From an uncultured Hyphomicrobiaceae bacterium (GTDB lineage Bacteria; Pseudomonadota; Alphaproteobacteria; Rhizobiales; CAMYJA01), in contig CAMYJA010000015.1 in assembly GCA_947258705.1 (NCBI GenBank), positions 51,936-98,506 of the forward strand: a DNA stretch of 46,571 bases. Direction: 5' to 3'. Both the position numbers and the translations under genes were made by a program. The notes below the pieces were generated by a model that searched no databases, was not told where the DNA came from, and saw only the letters and a list, made by a program, of their open reading frames with translations. This document shows, in pieces, positions 1-8,096 of the stretch (positions are counted from its first letter, which is position 1; the number at the start of each line of letters is the position of its first letter).

Positions 1-257
1 CGGGGTTCATGTTTCGGGTAGTACCAGCGGCCCATAATCTTATAGGGCTTGCCGAGTTTGCGTATGCCGCCGCCAAGCGGGATATTGGTGACATTTCTCT
101 GAAAGCCCGGTGCGGCGAGATTTGAAGAGCTGGAGGGACCGGAACACGCGGCGAGCGCCAAAGACGAGGCCATCAGCATGATCAGCGAGAAAACCCGTGT
201 CCTGACATGCGATCCATAATGCGCGAAATTATATCTGCAATGACGCGTGCCGCGCAT
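1..257 (-). CDS. rlpA: RlpA-family lipoprotein (septal ring lytic transglycosylase), N-terminal part
   Basis: About 85 residues are present and the rest runs off the left edge. The N-terminus has basic residues, a hydrophobic segment and a lipobox ending LALAAC (Cys near residue 38), so the protein is probably a lipoprotein exported to the outer membrane. After a Ser-rich linker comes GKPYKIMGRWYYPKHEP, the conserved entry to the RlpA double-psi beta-barrel domain, whose members cleave denuded peptidoglycan at the septum. The start is an ATG at 257 preceded by AGGA; shorter starts would leave a very short signal peptide. The catalytic domain lies outside the window, so activity cannot be judged. 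Confidence 0.8.
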   Translation of the reverse strand, partial: MRGTRHCRYNFAHYGSHVRTRVFSLIMLMASSLALAACSGPSSSSNLAAPGFQRNVTNIPLGGGIRKLGKPYKIMGRWYYPKHEP

Positions 258-676
258 CAGGCGATGTCCTGTAAGGCTCGGCCGGGCCTGTTCTCTTCCG
301 CTTGTATCCCACAACATATTCGACGTGCCTCAATAAACCTGCATGACCCTGGATGCGCGCTGCTTTTTTCGATTGTTGTTTTCGCGCATAAATTCATCGT
401 CTTTAAGGCACTCTATGAGAGTCGTTTTAGGATTTGGCAAATAAAGATGGACAAGAATCGGTGAGATTTGCCGATAAAATCCGGATTAAATCCGGATTAA
501 ATCCGGATCAAATGCGAATAAAATTTTATGCATTTTCGTTGCCCGGGCCGGTCCTGCCGCGCCATTCCCCGGTCCACCTCACCATATCAGGCAAATGAGA
601 CCTTGAGCCCGGGCCGATTTGGCTCTATCTCGGGGGAGCAAATCGCGCGGTACCGTTTCAGGTGCGCGCGGCAAAC
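258..676. other. Intergenic region between rlpA and tRNA-Ser
   Basis: No convincing gene is seen in these roughly 420 bases. Short open frames exist on both strands but lack ribosome-binding sites and recognisable protein patterns. The region should hold the rlpA promoter at its left side and the tRNA promoter at its right. The only clear structure is a short tandem repeat near its middle. Confidence 0.6.
477..509. repeat. Three tandem 11-bp units
   Basis: The unit AAATCCGGATT occurs three times head to tail; only the last base of the third copy differs. Each unit contains the palindrome AATCCGGATT, so the array could form alternative hairpins or be a multi-site protein target. Function is unknown. 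Confidence 0.75.
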
Positions 677-766
677 GGATGGGTGGCCGAGTGGTTGAAG
701 GCACCGGTCTTGAAAACCGGCAGGCGTGCAAGCGTCTCGTGGGTTCGAATCCCACCCCATCCGCCA
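677..766 (+). tRNA. tRNA-Ser (anticodon UGA)
   Basis: A 90-nt class II tRNA. The acceptor stem pairs GGATGGG with CCCATCC, the D-arm starts TGGCCGAG, the anticodon TGA is at 711-713 in the loop CTTGAAA, there is a long variable arm, the T-loop is GGTTCGAATCC, and the 3' CCA is encoded. The UGA anticodon reads UCA and related UCN serine codons. It is followed directly by a terminator hairpin. Its 3' half is duplicated downstream. Confidence 0.95.
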
Positions 767-768
767 GC

Positions 769-790
769 AGCAACTTAGTTGCTTTTCTTT
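769..790 (+). terminator. Rho-independent terminator of tRNA-Ser
   Basis: A 6-bp stem AGCAAC/GTTGCT with a 3-nt loop is followed by TTTCTTT just after the tRNA 3' end. Confidence 0.75.
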
Positions 791-901
791 AATTTTCGGC
801 TGATATACGGGCTAGCGCCGCGACGAACCCACCTCATAAAGTTTATCGCCGGCCAATATATGTCCGGCGATGGGGGTTCGAATCCCACCCCATCCGCCAG
901 C

Positions 902-920
902 AGCAACTCGGTTGCTTTTC
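902..920 (+). terminator. Duplicated terminator hairpin
   Basis: AGCAAC/GTTGCT with loop TCG, followed by TTTTC. It is the second copy of the tRNA-Ser terminator inside the direct repeat. Confidence 0.6.
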
Positions 921-980
921 TTCAATTTCGGCTGATATATGGGCTAGCGAGACAAGGTTTAGCACCTTTTTCGAGACCGC

Positions 981-1364
981 TTATCTCGACAAGAAGGCAG
1001 ATCCGCTATGGCCGCCGCCATTCCAGTAAATGGTCCGCCCGGATTTTCGTACCCGGTAGCATATTGAACGGCCTTCAAACAGCCGCTTCCATTTCTGGCA
1101 TAATTGACGGCCCCTGACCCACCAACGGCCGTTATCGGATGAATGGCCCACAAATTTGGCCAATTTCGGAGAACTGCCGGCCATGGTGCCGTTCGAGCGG
1201 TAATGAATGGGCATGGTGCCGAGACCAGTCGACAGGTGAATGACCTGGCCTTTGATGACCGATTTCAACTGGCTGCCGGTCAGATATGTGCCGCCCGCCT
1301 GAGCGCCATTGGAAATGGACAGGCACAGGATAAGCCAAAGACTGGCAAGAGATGAACGTGTCAT
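981..1364 (-). CDS. Small secreted protein of unknown function
   Basis: 127 residues. An N-terminal signal peptide (MTRSSLASLWLILCLS... to about AQA at 23) points to the periplasm. The C-terminal half has a spaced aromatic and cysteine pattern, GRWWVRGRQLCQKW followed by GRSICYRV, then a glycine-rich tail. The W-x-C...C-Y spacing resembles small exported alphaproteobacterial proteins of the DUF995 type, but I cannot assign it firmly. The two Cys may form a disulfide. It is convergent with the tRNA-Ser duplication. An FNR/FixK-like palindrome lies about 34 bp upstream of the ATG. Confidence 0.65.
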   Translation of the reverse strand: MTRSSLASLWLILCLSISNGAQAGGTYLTGSQLKSVIKGQVIHLSTGLGTMPIHYRSNGTMAGSSPKLAKFVGHSSDNGRWWVRGRQLCQKWKRLFEGRSICYRVRKSGRTIYWNGGGHSGSAFLSR

Positions 1365-1722
1365 GGAAATAGCCCTTAAATGATCGGAATGGGCTTATTG
1401 ATTTAGATCATGTCGAGATTGTGGCCAAGGGCGAGCCTGTGGACAGCGCCACAAAAAAGCGTGAGCATGCTCTTATCCGTTTGAAACCGTTCAGGAATTG
1501 TTTTGCCGTTTTTTCCTTGAGGCCTGGTCCCTGGAGGTGATCGGCACAATATTTTTCAAGACTGGCAAATTGGTGGGGCATGGTTGCGGGCGAGAAAGCT
1601 TTGAGGCCCCGCGCCCGTATACGCCAATCTGAAAAAGGCCTTTATGCGTGTGAAGGCGGGGAATATGGTAGACTATGAACTAAACCGGCGCCTGCCGGTA
1701 TGCGTGTGCAGGGAATAATAAA
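1365..1722. other. Divergent intergenic region before the RND efflux operon
   Basis: About 360 bases with no supported gene. It separates the minus-strand secreted protein from the plus-strand efflux genes and should contain promoters for both. No TetR-type repressor gene is adjacent and I see no strong operator palindrome near the efflux start. Confidence 0.5.
1398..1411 (-). promoter_or_regulatory. Candidate FNR/FixK-type box
   Basis: TTGATTTAGATCAT fits TTGAT-N4-ATCAA except for the last base. It lies 34-47 bp upstream of the small secreted protein's start and 312 bp before the RND operon start. A single chance match cannot be excluded. Confidence 0.35.
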
Positions 1723-2889
1723 GTGAATAAACCAGTGTCCAGGCGTTTGCAGTTTATTGCGATTTTCGCGCTTGCAGGGATGGCTGTCGTGCTGTGGATG
1801 GCGTGGGACCGGTTTGGCAACGCTGCCGCCGATATATCCCAAACGGCGGCCGAACCGGCGGGGAAGAAAGCGAAAGGCGGCAAGCGCCGGGGTGTGCCGG
1901 TGATCGTTGCCCGGGTTCAAGAAGCCAGAAACGACGAGACCGTGGCCGCCGTCGGTACCGCCCGCGCCAAACGATCGGTAATGATCCATGCCAAAACGGA
2001 TGGCGTCATTACGGCGTTCAATCCGAAGGCGGGCGATCGCATTGCCAAGGGCGACTTGATTTTTGAAATCGACAGAACCAAGGCCGAGCTGGCCGTCCAG
2101 ATCGCCAGGAAAAAGCTCGAGGAAGCGAGCCGGCTGTTCGACCGGTCAGAGCAGTTGCGCCGTCGCCGCGTCAACTCGGGCGCGAGGGTCGAGGATGCGA
2201 GAACCAGCCTCGAACGGGCCGCGCTGGAATTAAGGCAGGCGGAGGAGCTTCTGAGCGACTTGCGTATCCGGGCGCCTTTTAACGGCACTGTCGGCATCGC
2301 AAAGGTGGAGGTCGGCGACCGGGTCACGACGACAACTCCGATCATATCGCTCGATGCGCGCGAAGAGTTGCTCGTCGAGTTTGAGGTCGCGGAAAAATTC
2401 GCGGCGCGCATATCGACCGGCGGCCCCATCACCGCCATGACGCCAAGCCATGAAGGCAAGCGGTTTTCCGGACGAATACAGCATATCGACAGCCGGGTCG
2501 ACCCGACTTCGCGCACCGTCATGGTCCGGGCCGTCATTCCAAACGAAAACGACAAGCTGCGCCCGGGCATGTCGTTCGCCGTGGAACTTGCCCTGCCCGG
2601 CACGACGCATGCAGCCGTACCCGAATTGTCGCTGCAATGGCGCAAGGGAGAAAGTTATGTCTGGATCGTGAAAGAGCGAAAGGTCCGAAAGGTTCTTGTC
2701 CACACGGTCAAGCGTCTCAACAGTATCATTCTGGTGGCCGGCAAGCTGGCGCCAGGCGACCTCGTTGTGGTCGAAGGCGTGCAGCGGCTGCGGCCGGGCC
2801 GCAAGGTGTTCTACAAGAAACCCAGATCTCCGGCAGATGATGACAGCGAGAAGCGGTCCGCCAACACAATCGACAGCGGGAAAGGCTGA
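1723..2889 (+). CDS. RND efflux periplasmic adaptor (membrane fusion protein)
   Basis: 388 residues, normal for the AcrA/MexE-type HlyD-like family. It bridges an inner-membrane RND pump and an outer-membrane channel. An N-terminal membrane anchor or signal (residues 9-27) is followed by a Lys/Arg-rich linker, the first lipoyl half-motif (AKTDGVITAFNPKAGDRIAKGDLIFEID in part), a helical hairpin around 115-175 (ARKKLEEASRLFDRSEQL onward), the second lipoyl half (APFNGTVGIAKVEVGDRV), then beta-barrel and membrane-proximal domains. The start is GTG, with AGGGA about 10 bases upstream. The pump gene begins 6 bases after the stop. No outer-membrane factor gene follows. The substrate cannot be told from sequence. 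Confidence 0.9.
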   Translation: MNKPVSRRLQFIAIFALAGMAVVLWMAWDRFGNAAADISQTAAEPAGKKAKGGKRRGVPVIVARVQEARNDETVAAVGTARAKRSVMIHAKTDGVITAFNPKAGDRIAKGDLIFEIDRTKAELAVQIARKKLEEASRLFDRSEQLRRRRVNSGARVEDARTSLERAALELRQAEELLSDLRIRAPFNGTVGIAKVEVGDRVTTTTPIISLDAREELLVEFEVAEKFAARISTGGPITAMTPSHEGKRFSGRIQHIDSRVDPTSRTVMVRAVIPNENDKLRPGMSFAVELALPGTTHAAVPELSLQWRKGESYVWIVKERKVRKVLVHTVKRLNSIILVAGKLAPGDLVVVEGVQRLRPGRKVFYKKPRSPADDDSEKRSANTIDSGKG

Positions 2890-2895
2890 CGCGCC

Positions 2896-5800
2896 ATGAG
2901 TCCGGCCAACGACCTTCCCGCCCTGAGCGTCCGCCGGCCCTATCTCGCCGCGGTTATGAACCTGCTGATCATTATCGCGGGATTTGGCGCCATATTCGGC
3001 GTCGAAGTGCGCGAGCTTCCCGATGTCGACCGGCCTATCGTCACCGTCCGGGCGAATTATCCCGGCGGATCGCCGGAAACCATAGATGCCGAAATCACCA
3101 GCGTCGTGGAAGGCGCGGTTGCCCGCGTCAATGGCGTTGTCGAGGTGCGCTCGTCGAGCGAGGAAAACAATTTCCGCGTTCGCGTCGTATTCCGTCCGTC
3201 GGTCGATCTTGTCACCGCGGCCAATGATGTACGCGAGGCGGTCAGCCGGGTGCAGCGTGAATTGCCCATTGGGGTCGAGAACCTTTTTGTCATCAAGGCG
3301 GATGCCGATGCGCAGTCAATCATGCGGCTTGCGGTCTCCAGCGAGGAATTGCCGATCGAAGAGGTCACGAGGAAGGTCGAAGACGAGATCGTTCCGGAAC
3401 TGACCTCGGTTGCCGGGGTGGCCGACGTGCGGCTGTTCGGCAAGCGCGAACGTGTCATGCGTGTGACGATCGATCCGATGCGATTGGCGAGCTACAAATT
3501 ATCCGTGGCCGATGTGGTCGAGGTGCTCAAAAACGCCCGTTACGACGTGCCCGCGGGAAGCTTCAAATCATTCGAGCAGGAAGTCGTGGTGCGGGCCAAT
3601 GCGTCGGTGACGCGTCCGGACGCGATCGAGAAGCTGATCATCCGCGATCCCATTCGTATCGGCGATATCGGCAATGCATTTTTTGGACCGGCCGACGCGG
3701 AGAGCATCGTCCGTCTCAATGGCCGCACGGTCATTTCCCTGGGCATCATACGCCGCGCTCAATCGAACACGGTTGCGATTTCACGGGATGTCGACAAGGT
3801 GGTCGAAAAACTCAACCGGCGTTTGAAGGGCGTCCGGATCACGAAAACTTCGGACGATTCAGTTTTCATCAAAAGCGCTATTTCCGAGGTGCTGATCTCG
3901 TTGTCGCTGGCGGTGCTCATCGTCGTCACCGTGATTGCGCTCTTTTTCGGCCAGTTAAGAGCGGCTCTCATCCCGGCCGTGGCCATACCGGTGGCGCTGA
4001 TTGGCACGATTGCAGCGATCTGGCTGCTCGGCTTTTCGCTGAATTTGATCACGCTGCTGGCCATCGTTCTGGCAACGGGGCTCGTTGTCGATGACTCGAT
4101 TGTGGTTTTGGAGAATATTCAGAGGCTCAAATCAGAAGGAGTGAAGCCGCGCGCCGCTGCCGTGCTTGGGACGCGTCAGGTGTTTTTCGCGGTTGTCGCC
4201 ACAACGGCCACGCTGGTTTCCGTATTTCTGCCGATCTCGTTCCTGCCATCGACCGCCGGACGGCTGTTCGGCGAGTTCGGTTTCGTTCTGGCGGTGACGG
4301 TCTGCATTTCGACCTTCGTCGCTTTGACCGTGGTGCCGATGCTGGCCGCGCACCTTTCCGGCAACAAATCCGCCGACGGTACCGCAGGAGACAGTCTTAG
4401 CTCAAAAATGATCAATTACGTCGCCGGCGCCTATGCGAAGGGGCTGGATTTTGCGCTGGCGGCGCCAATGCTCGTTCTGGGGCTGTGCGGCATTGTCGTT
4501 ATCGGTGCCGTCATCACCTATTCCGCTCTCGGGGAAGAACTGGTGCCTGAAGAGGACAGGGGCATGATCACGGTGCGCCTGACCGGACCCGACGGGGTCG
4601 GCCTCGATTATACCGACCGGCAGGTCGAAAAAGTCGAAAAGATCGTTCAACCCTATATCGACGAAGGCACGGCGTTGAGCCTTTTCACCATTACCGGACG
4701 TTTCGATCTCAATCGCGGGCAGATCAGTACGCCGTTGCGCGACTGGTCGGAACGCACAAGGACGGAAGGCGAAATTGCCCGGAGCATCAACAAGAAGCTG
4801 AAACTTATACCCGGCGCCCGGGCGCGCGTTCGCCGCGGCAACAGCCTGGGCTTGCGCAATGCCGATGGCGGCATCCGCTTCGCGTTGACAGGTTCCAATT
4901 ATGAGACCATTGCGGAAGCTGCCGACAAATTCGTGATTGCGATGGAAGAGCAGGTTCCGCAGATACAAAATTTCCGTATCGAATTCCGCGCCACTCAACC
5001 CCAATTGTCGGTCAGCATCGACCGCCGCCGGGCGACGGATCTCGGCGTTTCGATCGGCAACCTGGCGTCAGCCGTGCAGGTGCTGGTCGATAATGACGAG
5101 GTTGCCGAACTGACAATCGACGATCAACGGGTGCCTGTTATCCTGCAGGCCATGGCTGGCGCGGTCGACGACCCAACCGATCTGCACAATCTTTATGTCG
5201 GCGCCGCCGGCGGGCGGCTGGTGCCGTTGTCGCAACTCGTGACTTTCAAGGAAAATGCGATTGCCGCGGAACTTGACCGGCATGGCCAGCGCCGGGCGGT
5301 CGAGATATTCGGCGATCCGGTGCCAGGCTATTCGTTGCGCGAGGCGGTCGAAGCCGTGCGTGCCGCCGCAGACAGGGGGCTGCCGCCCGGCATCGGGCTT
5401 TTGTTCCTCGACGAAGCCGCGACGCTGAACGAAACCTCCTATGGCGTCACGGTAACCTATCTTGTCGCGCTGTTGATCGTGTTTCTCGTTCTCATCGCGC
5501 AATTCGAAAGCGTGAGCAGTGCTCTGGTGGTCCTGTTGACGGTTCCCTTCGGCATCTGCGCCGCGGTCTTCGCACTGGCCGCGACGGGAACGTCGATCAA
5601 TATCTACAGCCAGATCGGCGTGCTGATGCTGATCGGGATCATGGCCAAGAATTCAATTCTCATGGTCGAATTTGCCGATCAATTGCGCGAGGCGGGCGCC
5701 GGTGTCCTCGATGCCGCGCGCAAGGCTTCGATCGTGCGGCTGCGGCCGATCACCATGACCATGATTTCAACCGTGTTGGCAGGGCTGCCCCTGATCCTCG

Positions 5801-6006
5801 GCGGTGGCGCCGGCGTTGAAGCGCGCGCGGCCATTGGCTGGGTGGTTTTCGGCGGGCTGGGTCTCGCCGGTATCTTTACGTTGTTTCTGACACCCGCGCT
5901 TTATGTCCTCATTGCCGGACTGGTCAGGCCGCGCAACAGAGAGACCGAGCTGATTGCGCATGAACTCGAAGAAGCGGGAAAGGATTTCAAAACCGCAGCT
6001 GAATGA
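2896..6006 (+). CDS. RND-family efflux pump, inner-membrane transporter
   Basis: 1036 residues, typical of AcrB/MexF-type proton-driven trimeric exporters. The first transmembrane helix is at about 15-35, followed by a large periplasmic loop, a TM2-TM6 block around residues 335-490, a second periplasmic loop, and a C-terminal TM block around 855-1010. The TM4 proton-relay aspartate pair is visible as D399-D400 in LVVDDSIVVLEN. The repeat-half motif GIMAKNSILMVEFAD lies in the C-terminal membrane domain. It is translated directly after the adaptor and forms a two-gene operon with it. Family membership is very secure; drug versus metabolite substrate is unknown. Confidence 0.95.
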   Translation: MSPANDLPALSVRRPYLAAVMNLLIIIAGFGAIFGVEVRELPDVDRPIVTVRANYPGGSPETIDAEITSVVEGAVARVNGVVEVRSSSEENNFRVRVVFRPSVDLVTAANDVREAVSRVQRELPIGVENLFVIKADADAQSIMRLAVSSEELPIEEVTRKVEDEIVPELTSVAGVADVRLFGKRERVMRVTIDPMRLASYKLSVADVVEVLKNARYDVPAGSFKSFEQEVVVRANASVTRPDAIEKLIIRDPIRIGDIGNAFFGPADAESIVRLNGRTVISLGIIRRAQSNTVAISRDVDKVVEKLNRRLKGVRITKTSDDSVFIKSAISEVLISLSLAVLIVVTVIALFFGQLRAALIPAVAIPVALIGTIAAIWLLGFSLNLITLLAIVLATGLVVDDSIVVLENIQRLKSEGVKPRAAAVLGTRQVFFAVVATTATLVSVFLPISFLPSTAGRLFGEFGFVLAVTVCISTFVALTVVPMLAAHLSGNKSADGTAGDSLSSKMINYVAGAYAKGLDFALAAPMLVLGLCGIVVIGAVITYSALGEELVPEEDRGMITVRLTGPDGVGLDYTDRQVEKVEKIVQPYIDEGTALSLFTITGRFDLNRGQISTPLRDWSERTRTEGEIARSINKKLKLIPGARARVRRGNSLGLRNADGGIRFALTGSNYETIAEAADKFVIAMEEQVPQIQNFRIEFRATQPQLSVSIDRRRATDLGVSIGNLASAVQVLVDNDEVAELTIDDQRVPVILQAMAGAVDDPTDLHNLYVGAAGGRLVPLSQLVTFKENAIAAELDRHGQRRAVEIFGDPVPGYSLREAVEAVRAAADRGLPPGIGLLFLDEAATLNETSYGVTVTYLVALLIVFLVLIAQFESVSSALVVLLTVPFGICAAVFALAATGTSINIYSQIGVLMLIGIMAKNSILMVEFADQLREAGAGVLDAARKASIVRLRPITMTMISTVLAGLPLILGGGAGVEARAAIGWVVFGGLGLAGIFTLFLTPALYVLIAGLVRPRNRETELIAHELEEAGKDFKTAAE

Positions 6007-6016
6007 CCGCAGTGGT

Positions 6017-7063
6017 TCAGCTTTTCGATCTATGTCCGCGTTTGATGAAATCGGCAATCCGGTCCCCGAGATCTTCGCCGTGCAGATCGCGGAAGAAATG
6101 ATCGGCGCCGCCAATGACCGCCTGCTCCACATTCTTGAGGTAGGGGCCCGCGGCAATCGCCCGGGGCAGATCGGGTACGATATTGTCGTTGCCGCCGGAC
6201 ACGACCAGAGCGGGTATCGAGATATAACGAAGTAGACGCGGTGTGAAATAATAGGGATTGGGCGCGTAATAATCGACAAAGGCGTCGGCCGTGACACGGG
6301 TTTTCGGGCAATTCAGAAAGCCCGTATCGGTCATCAGCGTCATTCCTTCAAATTCTGTTTTCCGTTTGCGGGCTTCGTTCAGAACCGGGCCCAACAGCGA
6401 CTTGAACCGCCTGGGATAAGACGTGCGAATTTTTTCAAAGGTCCAGGTCATGGGGGCGATCAGCACAACGTTCTTCACCACCGGATCGGGTTTGGGGAAT
6501 TTGCCGCCATAGCGGATTTTTTCAACGCCGCCCGGCTGCGGTCCATTGCCGGAAACCGGGATCATGGAAATATTCTCAACGTTCTCGGTGATGCGCCCAA
6601 CAAGACCGCCCTCCGCATTGATGCGGTTGAGGGCCATATAAAGGGCCACCTGATTGCCGCCGCGGGAGTGGCCAATGAGGGTGACGCGCTTTGCACCGGC
6701 AATTTTCAACCAGGATATCCAGGATCTGATTTCGTCCACCGCATCCAGGTGCCGGTGATTATGCTCGATATCGCACGGATAAGGGCCTTCCCTGCGATCA
6801 AGGCCGAGGCTCAGGGTGATTGCCAGCGAATTGAGGCCTCGGGCCCTCAGGTTTTCCTGCAGCGTGGCGATCATCTCCATGCGGTTGTGGGACATTGTAC
6901 CGTGGACAATGAGCGCGACGCCGTTTTTGAGGCTCTTGCCGTCCGCCAGCTCCAGATTGCCGCGGAGGTCGAGGCCCTGGAACTCATGGATCACTTCTTC
7001 CGCCCGAACGTTTCCAGGCAGGAGAAATATCAGCGCCAGCAGAATGACCAGTCCCGGTTTCAT
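6017..7063 (-). CDS. Exported alpha/beta hydrolase
   Basis: 348 residues from the ATG at 7063; an in-frame ATG at 7099 would add 12. A clear signal peptide (MKPGLVILLALIFLLPGNVRA) sends it to the periplasm. Alpha/beta-hydrolase features are the oxyanion-side VHGTMSH, the nucleophile elbow GHSRGG, a likely acid in SGGNDNIVPD and a catalytic His in GGADHFFRDL. It is homologous over most of its length to the hydrolase at 34120-35034, sharing ELADGK, MxMIATLQ, GHSRGG and HFFRDL. The substrate is unknown; esterase or lipase activity is possible. It converges on the RND operon with only 10 bases between the stops. Confidence 0.85.
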   Translation of the reverse strand: MKPGLVILLALIFLLPGNVRAEEVIHEFQGLDLRGNLELADGKSLKNGVALIVHGTMSHNRMEMIATLQENLRARGLNSLAITLSLGLDRREGPYPCDIEHNHRHLDAVDEIRSWISWLKIAGAKRVTLIGHSRGGNQVALYMALNRINAEGGLVGRITENVENISMIPVSGNGPQPGGVEKIRYGGKFPKPDPVVKNVVLIAPMTWTFEKIRTSYPRRFKSLLGPVLNEARKRKTEFEGMTLMTDTGFLNCPKTRVTADAFVDYYAPNPYYFTPRLLRYISIPALVVSGGNDNIVPDLPRAIAAGPYLKNVEQAVIGGADHFFRDLHGEDLGDRIADFIKRGHRSKS

Positions 7064-7211
7064 TTGTCTCATATGTTGTATTGGCATTTTACCCAGCATA
7101 AGTGACTCGTCCCGTTGCCGCCAGCGAACCCTTCGCGGCTAACGGCGGCATGTCGGCAAACCAGCCGTCTTATCCGCACTATAATGAGGCGGATTATGGC
7201 ATTCCAATGGT

Positions 7212-7964
7212 TTATCCGCCGGTCAAATCGCCGGTTCCCAAGCGCTTTTCCTTCTGGCGCCGGCGTTTGCGCTTGGCCAGCACATTGAGCGTTTCCACAA
7301 GAACCGCAAATGCCATGGCGAAATAGATGTAGGCGCGCGGGATATGGAAATGCAGGCCGTCGGCTATCAGGGCGACGCCGATGAGCATGAGAAAACTCAG
7401 GGCAAGCATTTTTGTCGTGGGGTAGCGTTCGATGAAATCGGCAATTGCGCCGGAGGCAAAATACATGACGATCATCGAGAGCACGACCGCCGTGATCATG
7501 ATTTCGACGAATTCGGTCATGCCGATGGCGGTGACGATGGAATCAACGGAGAAAATGATGTCGATGACAATGACTTGTGCGATCACCGCGAAAAAGCTGC
7601 TGGTCGCCTTGGAGGCGGGGTCGTCGTCATGTTCAATATCACTATGAATTTCCAGCGTGGCCTTGGTGAGAAGGAACAATCCGCCAACCAGAAGAATGAT
7701 GTCGCGCCAGGAAAAGCTTTGGCCGAGAACTGAAACGATTGGCTCGCGCATGGCGATCAGGATCGACAGTCCGAGCAAGAGAATGATGCGAAACACCAAT
7801 GCGAGCGCGAGACCGATCTGCCGGGCGAGCGTGCGTTTGGCGCCCTCAAGTTTGGAGACGACAACGGAAATGAACACGACATTATCGATACCGAGAACGA
7901 TTTCCATGACTGTCAACGTTAGAAGGCTGGCCCAGATTTGGGGATCGCTGAGGGAAAATTCCAT
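7212..7964 (-). CDS. TerC-family integral membrane protein
   Basis: 250 residues with about seven hydrophobic segments. Family signatures are MEIVLGIDNVVFISVVV near the N-terminus and IDIIFSVDSIVTAIGM in the middle, whose acidic residues inside membrane helices are characteristic of TerC/YgaP-like proteins (TerC, Alx, YceF). Members are linked to tellurite resistance, manganese export and metal homeostasis. The C-terminus is basic (AKRKRRRQKEKR). No ter operon genes are nearby, so this is a stand-alone member. A perfect 14-bp palindrome 29 bp upstream of the start could be an operator. Confidence 0.88.
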   Translation of the reverse strand: MEFSLSDPQIWASLLTLTVMEIVLGIDNVVFISVVVSKLEGAKRTLARQIGLALALVFRIILLLGLSILIAMREPIVSVLGQSFSWRDIILLVGGLFLLTKATLEIHSDIEHDDDPASKATSSFFAVIAQVIVIDIIFSVDSIVTAIGMTEFVEIMITAVVLSMIVMYFASGAIADFIERYPTTKMLALSFLMLIGVALIADGLHFHIPRAYIYFAMAFAVLVETLNVLAKRKRRRQKEKRLGTGDLTGG

Positions 7965-7992
7965 TTAAGCCCGTCCGTTATTGGCGAATATG

Positions 7993-8006
7993 ATTTGCAT
8001 GCAAAT
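7993..8006. promoter_or_regulatory. Perfect 14-bp palindrome upstream of terC-type gene
   Basis: ATTTGCATGCAAAT is fully self-complementary and sits 29 bp upstream of the terC-type start, where a dimeric regulator could act. It is not a known box to me. Confidence 0.35.
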
Positions 8007-8096
8007 AAAATCGAAATGCATCTTAAGCCAGCATGCCGCGCAGGTAAATTGCTGAGACGGTGCTGACATAGTCCATGATCCGATCCGTTTCAACCT

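Larger units (their letters stand above)
741..949 (+). repeat. Direct repeat of tRNA-Ser 3' end plus terminator (copies 741-817 and 874-949)
   Basis: The second copy repeats the T-arm, the 3' acceptor strand with CCA, the terminator hairpin and about 30 further bases ending GGGCTAGCG, with only a few differences over some 76 bp. The copies are offset by 133 bp, and about 56 bp of unrelated sequence separates them. The 5' half of the tRNA is not repeated, so copy two is not a working tRNA. Such partial duplications are typical of attachment-site scars at tRNA genes, but loss of part of a tandem tRNA pair would look the same. Confidence 0.85.
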
